Shown: in pieces, positions 1 to 5,688 of the stretch | Layout: the number at the start of each line of letters is the position of its first letter | How positions within the stretch are numbered: the first letter of the stretch is position 1 | NCBI GenBank assembly: GCA_009391225.1 | Contig: VEXC01000029.1 | Coordinates: 1 to 6,340, forward strand | From: SAR202 cluster bacterium AC-647-N09_OGT_505m | GTDB lineage: Bacteria > Chloroflexota > Dehalococcoidia > UBA2985 | Length of the DNA stretch: 6,340 nt | Reading direction: 5' to 3' | Notes under the pieces: model-generated | Told to the model about the DNA's origin: nothing | Database searches by the model: none | Seen by the model: the letters and a program-made list of their open reading frames with translations, nothing else | Position numbers and translations under genes: made by a program

Positions 1-54
1 AGCAGCCAGCAGCAACAATCCCGTGAAAATCAGGCTTGCGGAAAGTTTTGTCAT
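1..54 (-). CDS. Partial exported protein (N-terminal signal peptide only)
   Basis: Read on the minus strand from an ATG at 54-52, 18 codons run uninterrupted to the window edge. They encode MTKLSASLIFTGLLLLAA: a lysine in the n-region, then a hydrophobic stretch of about 12 residues. This is the usual start of a Sec signal peptide or of a lipoprotein whose lipobox would follow beyond the edge. An in-frame TAA lies six codons upstream, so the start must be this ATG or the GTG three codons before it. No good Shine-Dalgarno is visible, only GGTGTGG. A plausible promoter sits at 81-109. The mature protein is outside the window and its function cannot be named. The gene is divergent from the small membrane protein at 232. 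Confidence 0.55.
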   Translation of the reverse strand, partial: MTKLSASLIFTGLLLLAA

Positions 55-80
55 GAACGCCACACCAAGTTAGCAAATAC

Positions 81-109
81 AAAATACCATCATCCTGCGA
101 CTCAAGCAA
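81..109 (-). promoter_or_regulatory. Possible sigma70-like promoter for the exported protein
   Basis: On the minus strand TTGCTT (109-104) and TATTTT (86-81) are separated by 17 nt. The -10 matches four of six consensus positions and the -35 three. The predicted start near 74 would give a leader of about 20 nt before the ATG at 54. The spacing is ideal but the boxes are weak. Confidence 0.3.
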
Positions 110-172
110 GCGCTCCACGTCCTTTCCAGAAAGAAACTGACAATCACACTAGTCACGTAAGATGACAGGTAC

Positions 173-201
173 TGTACAGGCGTGGGCCGTGGAGATAGCA
201 T
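173..201 (+). promoter_or_regulatory. Possible promoter for the 45-residue membrane protein
   Basis: TGTACA (173-178) and TAGCAT (196-201) are 17 nt apart, each matching four of six consensus positions. Transcription would begin near 208, leaving room for the ribosome binding site at 221-226. The -35 overlaps the short palindrome CTGTACAG. An alternative is CTGACA (137-142) with TAAGAT (158-163), but that spacer is only 15 nt. Neither is compelling. Confidence 0.25.
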
Positions 202-231
202 AACCTGGAACCAGACGGGGAAGGAGCTAGC

Positions 232-369
232 ATGGGGTCTAGGAGAAGGCGTAGGCGTGAATGGAGGCAGACATATCGCCGTACTGGGACTGGGGGGTTC
301 CCTTGGTGGCTTATTATCCTGTCATTGCTCCTGGCAGTGATTATCGGCGCAGTGAGGGTGGCTAGGTAG
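232..369 (+). CDS. Small arginine-rich single-span membrane protein (45 aa)
   Basis: The frame opens with ATG at 232 and ends with TAG at 367-369. AAGGAG at 221-226 lies 5 nt before the ATG, a strong ribosome binding site that is the best evidence for translation. Residues 1-18 are very basic: MGSRRRRRREWRQTYRR covers nearly all of this segment. Residues about 23-41 form one hydrophobic helix beginning FPWW and rich in Leu, Ile and Val. The tail is the short basic RVAR. By the positive-inside rule the basic N-terminus should stay in the cytoplasm. No enzyme motif is present and I do not recognise a family. It lies 125 bp upstream of the selenoprotein's preferred start and on the same strand, so the two could share a transcript, although the latter seems to have its own promoter. 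A chance frame is possible but the ribosome binding site argues against it. Confidence 0.6.
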   Translation: MGSRRRRRREWRQTYRRTGTGGFPWWLIILSLLLAVIIGAVRVAR

Positions 370-416
370 CTTTTGTGGGTGTCCCGTGTGTTGCTGAGAT
401 TTTATCCTTCCTCTTT

Positions 417-445
417 TTGCAAATTAGGATGACCTCAGTTACAAT
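417..445 (+). promoter_or_regulatory. Sigma70-like promoter before the selenoprotein gene
   Basis: TTGCAA (417-422) and TACAAT (440-445) are separated by exactly 17 nt. The -10 matches five of six consensus positions and the -35 four. Transcription would begin near 452. If so, the GTG at 375 and the ATGs at 429 and 444 are upstream of, or not on, the mRNA, and translation would start further in, at TTG 495. Confidence 0.45.
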
Positions 446-451
446 GGGCGC

Positions 452-470
452 AGGTATACATAGGTATACA
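452..470 (+). repeat. Tandem AGGTATACA repeat at the predicted transcription start
   Basis: AGGTATACA occurs at 452-460 and again at 462-470, one base apart. Each copy contains the palindrome GTATAC. The pair sits immediately downstream of the predicted -10 box, where a regulator could bind, but two short copies may also be chance. Confidence 0.4.
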
Positions 471-482
471 AATGTTTCGAGC

Positions 483-487
483 GAGGT
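483..487 (+). promoter_or_regulatory. Ribosome binding site favouring the TTG start at 495
   Basis: GAGGT at 483-487 lies 7 nt before the in-frame TTG at 495. None of the upstream candidates (GTG 375, ATG 429, ATG 444) has an equally good sequence at this spacing: GTG 375 has only AGGTAG nearby, ATG 429 has AGG directly abutting it, and ATG 444 has AGGA too far away. Confidence 0.45.
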
Positions 488-494
488 CGTTGGT

Positions 495-722
495 TTGCAA
501 GAGACTATAGTCATCTACACGCATCCAGACTGCGGCTACTCCGATGCTGCCAGGGACGAGTTCAAGCAGAATGATATACTTTTCAGAGAGATTGATCTCA
601 GTGTAATACCAGAGGCTTGGTTAGAGGTGGAGCGTTTGACTGGGGGAGAACGTATTACCCCAGTGATAGTGGAGGGTGAGTTGGTGACCGTGGGGTTCCA
701 CGGCGCCGGTTGAACTTTCTAG
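495..722 (+). CDS. Glutaredoxin-like selenoprotein, UXX-star type (75 aa, Sec at TGA 711-713)
   Basis: This is a probable thiol/selenol redox protein of the glutaredoxin fold. Numbered from TTG 495, strand 1 is TIVIYTHPDC, the active-site motif is C13-G-Y-S16, and the cis-proline is P56 in ITPVIV, followed by strand 4 and the GF-rich end. This matches a whole compact glutaredoxin. The second active-site cysteine is replaced by serine. The frame meets TGA at 711-713, preceded by GAG, and then continues Thr-Phe-TAG (714-722). With TGA read as selenocysteine the protein ends Sec73-Thr-Phe, which is what defines the UXX-star (seleno)protein families known to me by name. A SECIS-like hairpin follows at 727-743. 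C13 and Sec73 could form a selenenylsulfide; that is inference. The start is uncertain: GTG 375 would add 40 residues with no glutaredoxin counterpart, and ATG 429 or 444 would add 22 or 17. TTG 495 is preferred for its ribosome binding site, the promoter position and the domain boundary. If TGA is an ordinary stop, the protein is 72 residues. Confidence 0.75.
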
Positions 723-726
723 GAAC

Positions 727-743
727 GGAGGCGGTCAGCCTCC
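727..743 (+). promoter_or_regulatory. Bacterial SECIS-like hairpin downstream of the in-frame TGA
   Basis: GGAGGC (727-732) pairs perfectly with GCCTCC (738-743) around the five-base loop GGTCA (733-737). The loop starts 19 nt after the TGA. In E. coli fdhF the SelB-binding hairpin has a GGUCU loop about 18 nt after its UGA, so both the loop sequence and the distance agree closely. Part of the hairpin lies beyond the TAG at 720-722, as expected when selenocysteine is only three residues from the end. There is no T-tract, so it does not look like a terminator. Confidence 0.75.
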
Positions 744-761
744 TGGACACTGAGAGTTTCC

Positions 762-784
762 TGCCCAAGAATTGGGCATCTTTC
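762..784 (+). terminator. Terminator-like hairpin after the selenoprotein gene
   Basis: TGCCCAA (762-768) pairs with TTGGGCA (772-778) around the loop GAA, followed by TCTTTC (779-784). The stem is 7 bp and perfect and the loop is short, but the T-run is interrupted. It separates the selenoprotein gene from the tRNA gene that begins at 791 and could also be part of the tRNA leader. Confidence 0.5.
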
Positions 785-790
785 GGATGC

Positions 791-869
791 GGCCCGGTGG
801 TGTAGTCTGGTTCAACACGCCGCCCTGTCAAGGCGGAGAGCAGGGGTTCAAATCCCCTCCGGGTCGCCA
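791..869 (+). tRNA. tRNA-Asp (anticodon GUC), CCA encoded
   Basis: A full cloverleaf can be drawn. The acceptor stem is GGCCCGG with CCGGGTC (one G-T pair). The D-stem is GTGT/ACAC, with GG in the loop. The anticodon stem is CCGCC/GGCGG around loop CTGTCAA, giving anticodon GTC. The five-base variable loop is AGAGC, and the T-arm is AGGGG-TTCAAAT-CCCCT. The discriminator base is G, as expected for aspartate, and CCA is encoded at 867-869. It decodes GAC and GAU. It lies between the selenoprotein gene and the convergent hydrolase gene. Confidence 0.96.
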
Positions 870-881
870 GATGAATTCATC
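870..881. repeat. 12-bp perfect palindrome between tRNA-Asp and the hydrolase
   Basis: GATGAATTCATC is a perfect inverted repeat starting on the base after the tRNA CCA end. It lies in the 19-bp gap between the convergent tRNA and hydrolase genes. It is too short and too AT-rich to be a clear terminator. Confidence 0.4.
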
Positions 882-888
882 CAGTTAG

Positions 889-1785
889 CTACGCCTCTGG
901 TGTAGCGAAAAACCCTTCTTTCTCAGCTGTGCGGATTGCCTGCGCAACCTCTGCCGGTCGTTGAATGGGAACGTCGTGTATGGAGTCTTCCATCCATATC
1001 AACCTAGCGTTTGTAAGGCCCTTGAGTGCATATTCCACCTGGGCCTCCTTTGTTGCTTTATCCCCTGGAGACGGGAATGTCTCTTCGTCCCTCCGTGCTG
1101 GCATGATGAGAACAGGGCATGTGATCTTCGAATAAAGGTTCGACACCCCCTGTTCCCATAAAGCCCTAACAATGAGCAGGTGTAATTCTCGGCGTAGCCG
1201 TGGCAAAACTGTGCCATCTGGTTGGACCTCAAAATTGGCTCGATAGAACATCTCCAAATGGTCTCCCCACAAAGCGCCCCTTCCCCTAGTTTTGGCTCGT
1301 TCCAGAAACACATCCCAATCAAGATGCATCGCGGCGAAGTCAGGAGGAGCTAGGGCCTTCTCCGTTTCCTCCCAGGTTGCCCCTATGGCAGCAGAGGGTT
1401 CTATGGTGCCACCGTCTATGCACACGAGGCCTGCCAGGAGTCCTGGGTAGTCCGCGGCCACTTGCATGCCAACGTTGCCTCCCCAGGAATGACCCACCAG
1501 AATTGGCCTCTCAAGTCCTAGAGCATTCACAATGGAAGCGACATCGGCAGATACAGTCTGGAAGTCATACCCGTTGTCTGGTTTGGAACTGGCTCCGTGG
1601 CCTCTTTGGTCCAAGGCCAGCACTCGGAACTCCTTTGCAAGGTATGGTGCTGCGAGCTCCCAGAAGCGAGCGTTTGAGGCGAGACCGTGGAGTAGTAGCA
1701 AATCACGCCCATTTCCTCTGTAATCGAGAAGATGAAATGTGAGTCCCTCTAACTCTATGTAGAAGTCCTGTCCTACAGCGGTCAC
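889..1785 (-). CDS. Alpha/beta-hydrolase fold protein (298 aa)
   Basis: A soluble serine hydrolase of the alpha/beta-hydrolase-1 fold, probably acting on an ester, lactone, epoxide-like or C-C substrate; the exact substrate cannot be read from sequence. The order is typical: LLLLHG (oxyanion-hole HG at 33-34), LDQRGHGAS (59-66), the nucleophile elbow GHSWGG with Ser100, a helical lid at about 130-215, the beta strand CPVLIMPARRDE supplying the likely acid Asp233, and His270 in DSIHDVPIQRP. The catalytic triad is thus Ser100-Asp233-His270 and appears intact. The length is normal for the family. The start is GTG at 1785, with FYIELEGLTFHLLDYRG just after it, which aligns with the usual first strands; only a weak GGTAGG precedes it. 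The stop is TAG. It is the last of three minus-strand genes, 101 bp after the PEP-domain gene, and converges on tRNA-Asp. No signal peptide is seen. Confidence 0.9.
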   Translation of the reverse strand: MTAVGQDFYIELEGLTFHLLDYRGNGRDLLLLHGLASNARFWELAAPYLAKEFRVLALDQRGHGASSKPDNGYDFQTVSADVASIVNALGLERPILVGHSWGGNVGMQVAADYPGLLAGLVCIDGGTIEPSAAIGATWEETEKALAPPDFAAMHLDWDVFLERAKTRGRGALWGDHLEMFYRANFEVQPDGTVLPRLRRELHLLIVRALWEQGVSNLYSKITCPVLIMPARRDEETFPSPGDKATKEAQVEYALKGLTNARLIWMEDSIHDVPIQRPAEVAQAIRTAEKEGFFATPEA

Positions 1786-1886
1786 TTAGGCCTACCCATT
1801 TAAGGAATCATTTGAGACTCAGATTGCTGATTGTGGTCGATATGGATTTATGTTAGCCCGGATAGCGAAAGCCAGATCTCGTAGTG

Positions 1887-3446
1887 CTATTGTGTCTCAA
1901 TCACAACTATCCCAGCGGTACCATCGACAGCAACGATAGCGCCATCCCGGATTAGGTCGGTGCCATTGATAGTTCCAACCACGGCCGGGATGCCGAACTC
2001 CCTGGCGACCACGGCTCCATGCGATAGCTCACCCCCAGAGTTAGTTACAATGGCCCCTATGACGCCGAGGTACGGAGTCCAAGGCGGCGTCAAGCTCCGG
2101 ACTACAAGGACATCGCTTGGCTGAAGAGAACTCGCCTCCTCTAGCGATTGGATAACCCTCGCCCGACCCCTATGGCTGCCATGCGACGCGGCGATACCCC
2201 TGACCAATCTTTGGACGTTTCCCTCCAGAGGGATTTCGTCAGTCGACGTGGGAATCTCTGGTGGAAGGCCCAAGTACAGTGGAGGTGGTGTAGCGCGGAA
2301 CTGTTCCTGCAGGAGGCGGCGCTGCTCCACTTCATTGCTCGATACGACAGATCCACCCTCCAAGGTATCGATTAATTCGCTTCTACGATAGAAAAAGACA
2401 TCATCGGCGACACTCACGGCGTTCTGTTTCTGAAGGTGGGCACCGATAGTCAGCCAGCGAACCCGGGATGCGGCGACACACCGCTGATCACATAGCAGGT
2501 TGTGATCCTCTAGGTTTGGGATGAGATGCTGTGCTATCTCCATTAAGAGCACGAGGTTGCTGGTATCTGGGTAATTGATTGAGGTATTCCGTAGCTCCGC
2601 CTCTAATTCCAAACGTCGGTGTGCCTGCCGGAGAGTCGCTCCCCTAGGGCTCTTCGAGTCGTCTTGGGTCACGTAGGCACGAATCATTTCAAATGGAATG
2701 GGTGACCCCTCACGCCATGTGGGCAAGTCCTGCAATCCGTTGTTTGTTGTGCAACCGAAATCCCGAATCAGGGCGTAAAAGCCCTCCTGGAACATCCTGG
2801 CAGCGGGTGTGTCGGGCAACGAGACTTCACTGTCTATAAGGCTCTGGAACGAGTCATCGGTACGTAGGACCCGGCTCAAGTCCCACAGGGCACTGGACCG
2901 CTCTAGCGAGCAATTTGGGAATCCCTGCAGCAAAGCCATGGCATCGGTGCGACGGTGTTCACCGAATCGCTTTAGGTATTCTTCGGCAAAACGGGTCACT
3001 GCCATTCGGGCCGGCCCTACGGCTGAGCGGTGAACTCCCCCAAATACGCGTCTGTACTCTCGGTCTTGGCCGTCCAATACCTCAGCCCAGGTCCCAGCTG
3101 GTACAGTCGCCGCATCGAAGCCCTCCAGCAGTGTTGCCAGCTTCTCGACCTCTGGGAGCCATTCATACCGCCATTTTGTCAGGTCCTCCGGCTGCTCCGG
3201 AGCTACAATCGGCCCAAATGGAGATGTTGTGCCCCCGCTATTAGCTGGTTCACGCGTATAGGTGAAGCCGTTGATATTCAGGCTTGAGGGAGGTTCGTCG
3301 GGACTCTGCTCTTCCCTAGCCCCAACCACTGGCCTCGCGCTTGCAATAAGGGGTGTGTGAGAGGCTGGATTATGCTCGTCCTGGAGAGTCCAAGTAAAGC
3401 GCTCGTAACTTGGATTTGGCAACGCATACAAAGCGTTTTGCATCAT
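1887..3446 (-). CDS. PEP-utilising enzyme, mobile (phosphohistidine) domain protein without ATP-grasp domain (519 aa)
   Basis: The C-terminal part (about 418-519) is a classic PEP-utilising swivelling phosphohistidine domain. It has a HRGRARVI strand, an SDVLVV strand, a TPPWTPYL segment and then TNSGGELSH with the likely phosphoacceptor His476, followed by AVVAREFGIPAVVGT and DGT.G near the end. In PEP synthase, pyruvate phosphate dikinase, phenylphosphate synthase and rifampicin phosphotransferase this domain carries phosphate between an ATP-grasp site and a second substrate site. Residues about 85-410 are mostly helical and charged, resembling the substrate-binding/linker part of rifampicin-phosphotransferase-like proteins (for example LLQGFPNCSLERSSALWDL). 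No N-terminal ATP-grasp domain is present in the protein or elsewhere in the window, so it probably needs a separately encoded partner. Residues 1-80 are low-complexity and proline/serine-rich. The protein lies 250 bp downstream of the AOR gene. Substrate unknown. Confidence 0.85.
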   Translation of the reverse strand: MMQNALYALPNPSYERFTWTLQDEHNPASHTPLIASARPVVGAREEQSPDEPPSSLNINGFTYTREPANSGGTTSPFGPIVAPEQPEDLTKWRYEWLPEVEKLATLLEGFDAATVPAGTWAEVLDGQDREYRRVFGGVHRSAVGPARMAVTRFAEEYLKRFGEHRRTDAMALLQGFPNCSLERSSALWDLSRVLRTDDSFQSLIDSEVSLPDTPAARMFQEGFYALIRDFGCTTNNGLQDLPTWREGSPIPFEMIRAYVTQDDSKSPRGATLRQAHRRLELEAELRNTSINYPDTSNLVLLMEIAQHLIPNLEDHNLLCDQRCVAASRVRWLTIGAHLQKQNAVSVADDVFFYRRSELIDTLEGGSVVSSNEVEQRRLLQEQFRATPPPLYLGLPPEIPTSTDEIPLEGNVQRLVRGIAASHGSHRGRARVIQSLEEASSLQPSDVLVVRSLTPPWTPYLGVIGAIVTNSGGELSHGAVVAREFGIPAVVGTINGTDLIRDGAIVAVDGTAGIVVIETQ

Positions 3447-3450
3447 TAGG

Positions 3451-3455
3451 CCTCC
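3451..3455 (-). promoter_or_regulatory. Ribosome binding site GGAGG; suggests the second ATG as start
   Basis: GGAGG at 3455-3451 precedes two adjacent ATG codons. It is 4 nt from the first (3446-3444) and 7 nt from the second (3443-3441). The second spacing is the more usual one, so the protein may begin at Met2 and be 518 residues long. Confidence 0.6.
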
Positions 3456-3696
3456 ATTTTGCTCCCCAACATACCTGTCCTACGAGGCACCTTAGTTCGC
3501 TTTATCACATCAGGTTCCCTATGGGAGATTTGTTGCAAATAGGTGTATCGGCTAGGATTCTGTTCCGGGTAATCTACAAATCACATCGCCCCAAATGGCC
3601 ACCTGAGCGAACCGAAAGATCAGCTGGCGCGAGTGCATCCTTACGCGTGAACGCAGTGATACGTGTGTGCCGTGCTTTTGTTAAGTGGTGCTGGAA

Positions 3697-5583
3697 TCAT
3701 GCTCCTACTTTCGCCTCCTCCACGCCCCATACCTCTGGCATGAGATGCTGAAGTCCAAGTTTACGCATGGTCTCTGGAAGAGGTTTGCCTGTTTCTCTAT
3801 CCCAACCAGCGGTCTCGTAATATGTGGCAATCATGGTCTCCCAGTTCTCCTTGGCGCTGGTCCCTGCTGCCGGGCCATCTACAGGTGTGGACCAGTACCT
3901 GTCAGATGGCCTCTCCAGGTCTACGCTTATTCCGCACCTAAGGTTAAATAGGCGGAACATGGCGGCAGACCGCTTGCCGAAGTTCATGGCTTCTTCTTTT
4001 GTATAGTCCCATCCAGTCAGCGCATTCAACGCCTGGCACACCATCTCTAAATAGGTGTTCACGGTGAAACTGCATGCTCCTAGAGAGTCCACGAAGTTCC
4101 TCTTCCCGAGCATTGCAGCTAGCATATATGCTACGGCCTGTGGGTCAAAGGGGTCGTAGGTTTCTGGTAGACCAAACTCCTGGGGCTGTTGACCGCCTCC
4201 CTCTATGGTGCCTATGTTGGTTACAGCCCCATCCAGCATCTCCGACCAACGCCCGCGATGGTCATGCCCCCGTGGAGTAGTCCCTTTGTGAACGAAGACA
4301 GCACAACCGTAGGCCTCACCTCCCAGTTGCTCTGCCGCTCGCTTTACTCCTTCAGCCAGCACATCACCGAAACCTTCTCTATGGGCTATCATCTGTAGCA
4401 GCTGGTTGGCGGCCTCTGCATCACCCCAGTTCATTTCCAGGCCTCCCAGTTGTTCCTTTGTTATGTATCCCTTTTCGTAGCACTCCATCACCCACCCGAT
4501 TACCCAACCAAACTCATTCACATCTACCCCTGCTTTGTCGACTTGGGTGTTGAGCCACATAACATCTGCTGTATCAACGCTCCCTATCTGTGGGCCGCAC
4601 ATCGCGATTCCTTCGGACTCTGCCTCATCCACAAGGGTACCTTTGTGAGGTCCTTCAGGAACCACAAGAATGTGGCAATGGCCTCGCATTCCACAGCCAC
4701 TACACTGGTGTCCACGGTGAGGAAATTTCTGGCGCAAAGTAGCGGGCTCCAACTCGCTTAGGCGCTCCGGTACGGGGTATATGTTGGTAGTAAGGTTTTT
4801 GACCGATAGAGCTCCAGAACGGTCGTTACGCAAGGGACCACCGAGGGTTCCATAGTCGTAGGTCTGAGTTCCCTTCATCTCGTAGGCGATCATGTTAGCA
4901 GCTTGCAGTAGACCAGCTGGGTCGTGGACACCAACTCCAGCGGACCCACGAACAATCGCCACGCATTTCACTCCTTTCTTACCCATCACCGCACCACACC
5001 CGTTCTTACTTGCCACGTGGCCATAGTCCCCCTCGATTATGGCCCACTTGACGAGGTTCTCACCCGCAGGCCCTATCCCGTATACGCTCATTTGATGGCC
5101 ACTAAGGCCGTACTCCTCTTGAAGGACGTCCTGCGTCTCCCACGTGTCCTTGCCAAGCAGATGAGAAGCGTCCCTCAACTCTACAAAGTCATCGTCGATA
5201 TACACATAGACCCATCTATTTGCTTGCCCTTGGAGTACTATCCCATCGTAGCCGCAGTATTTAAGGTTTGCCCCGAAAAAGCCCTGTGCATTAGTTACCA
5301 CGGCACCACTGGTCATTGGGCCTCGTGTCACTACGGTAAGGCTTCCTGTGCCCCATACTGGCGTACCCGCTAGAGGCCCTGAGCCCAGAAACAGTCGATT
5401 CTCAGGATGGTCCCAGGTAATCTCAGGCGGTATCTCTTCCCAGAGGATCTTGTACCCTATGCCGACGGCCCCTAGATAGTATCGACACTCATCGGGAGTC
5501 AGTGATTCCGTCCAAACTCGTTCGGTGGTAAGGTCAACGCGTAGGATTTTCCCAGTATAACCACCAGGCATCTGCGTCACCAT
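3697..5583 (-). CDS. Aldehyde:ferredoxin oxidoreductase (AOR) family tungsten/molybdenum enzyme (628 aa)
   Basis: Cytoplasmic oxidoreductase of the AOR family, which uses a tungsten or molybdenum bis-pyranopterin cofactor and one [4Fe-4S] cluster, typically converting aldehydes to acids with ferredoxin as partner. The N-terminal domain opens with GGYTGKILRVDLTTE (7-21) and includes GPAGENLVKWAII and ASKNGCGAVMGKKGVK (191-206), both family hallmarks. The C-terminal domain has the pterin-contact motifs D349-KAGV-D354 and D499-SLGA-C504, the PRGHDHRG segment (438-444) and FRLFNLRCGIS (543-553). Cluster ligands are probably C294, C297, C303 and C504. The first three are spaced CX2CX5C, whereas Pyrococcus furiosus AOR has CX2CX3C. 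Length is normal. The start ATG 5583 follows AGGAGGTGA, preferred over Met5. The stop is TGA and no signal peptide is seen. It is the first of three minus-strand genes. Actual substrate and metal are unknown; no MoaD/ThiS-like small protein is adjacent. Confidence 0.93.
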   Translation of the reverse strand: MVTQMPGGYTGKILRVDLTTERVWTESLTPDECRYYLGAVGIGYKILWEEIPPEITWDHPENRLFLGSGPLAGTPVWGTGSLTVVTRGPMTSGAVVTNAQGFFGANLKYCGYDGIVLQGQANRWVYVYIDDDFVELRDASHLLGKDTWETQDVLQEEYGLSGHQMSVYGIGPAGENLVKWAIIEGDYGHVASKNGCGAVMGKKGVKCVAIVRGSAGVGVHDPAGLLQAANMIAYEMKGTQTYDYGTLGGPLRNDRSGALSVKNLTTNIYPVPERLSELEPATLRQKFPHRGHQCSGCGMRGHCHILVVPEGPHKGTLVDEAESEGIAMCGPQIGSVDTADVMWLNTQVDKAGVDVNEFGWVIGWVMECYEKGYITKEQLGGLEMNWGDAEAANQLLQMIAHREGFGDVLAEGVKRAAEQLGGEAYGCAVFVHKGTTPRGHDHRGRWSEMLDGAVTNIGTIEGGGQQPQEFGLPETYDPFDPQAVAYMLAAMLGKRNFVDSLGACSFTVNTYLEMVCQALNALTGWDYTKEEAMNFGKRSAAMFRLFNLRCGISVDLERPSDRYWSTPVDGPAAGTSAKENWETMIATYYETAGWDRETGKPLPETMRKLGLQHLMPEVWGVEEAKVGA

Positions 5584-5621
5584 ACGGTCACCTCCTAGAC
5601 TAGAATTCCATCATACGGTCA
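5581..5621. repeat. 10-bp direct repeat flanking the AOR leader
   Basis: CATACGGTCA occurs at 5581-5590 and 5612-5621, with starts 31 bp apart. On the minus strand each copy reads TGACCGTATG and ends with an ATG. The upstream ATG opens only a four-codon frame ending in TAG (ATG GAA TTC preceded by ATG), so it is a possible decoy or tiny leader rather than a gene. The repeat could be a small duplication. Confidence 0.5.
5588..5596 (-). promoter_or_regulatory. Strong ribosome binding site of the AOR gene
   Basis: AGGAGGTGA at 5596-5588 on the minus strand is a full anti-Shine-Dalgarno match. Its GGAGG core ends 7 nt before ATG 5583, which fixes this start over the ATG at 5571. Confidence 0.85.
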
Positions 5622-5642
5622 GCAGCTTCCTATCGGAACACA

Positions 5643-5682
5643 TCTCTCTCGGTGCCAGCATGATACATTCCTCCCAGAGAGA
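5643..5682. promoter_or_regulatory. Inverted repeat enclosing the AOR promoter -10 (candidate operator)
   Basis: TCTCTCT (5643-5649) and AGAGAGA (5676-5682) are perfect inverted copies separated by 26 bp that include the predicted -10 box and most of the spacer. This placement would suit a dimeric regulator. The arms are simple CT/AG runs, so chance is possible. Confidence 0.3.
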
Positions 5683-5688
5683 ATTCAA
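5660..5688 (-). promoter_or_regulatory. Sigma70-like promoter of the AOR gene
   Basis: On the minus strand TTGAAT (5688-5683) and TATCAT (5665-5660) are separated by exactly 17 nt. The -10 matches five of six consensus bases and the -35 four. Transcription would begin near 5653, giving a leader of about 70 nt before ATG 5583. Confidence 0.55.

Noticed and set aside
375..494. N-terminal extension of the glutaredoxin-like frame from GTG 375 (or ATG 429/444)
   Set aside because: The extra residues have no counterpart in compact glutaredoxins, the starts lack well-placed ribosome binding sites, and a promoter is predicted at 417-445 within the extension.
727..743. SECIS hairpin as a plain rho-independent terminator
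   Set aside because: No T-tract follows, and a better terminator-like hairpin lies just downstream at 762-784.
999..1322. 107-residue minus-strand frame inside the hydrolase gene
   Set aside because: It overlaps the well-supported alpha/beta hydrolase in another frame and shows no motif.
3697..3699. TGA stop of the AOR gene as a second selenocysteine codon
   Set aside because: The AOR family ends about here, and the following 40 nt on the minus strand contain no GC-rich hairpin with a G-rich loop.
4924..5373. 149-residue plus-strand frame opposite the AOR gene
   Set aside because: Antisense shadow of a strongly conserved gene; its product has no recognisable domain.
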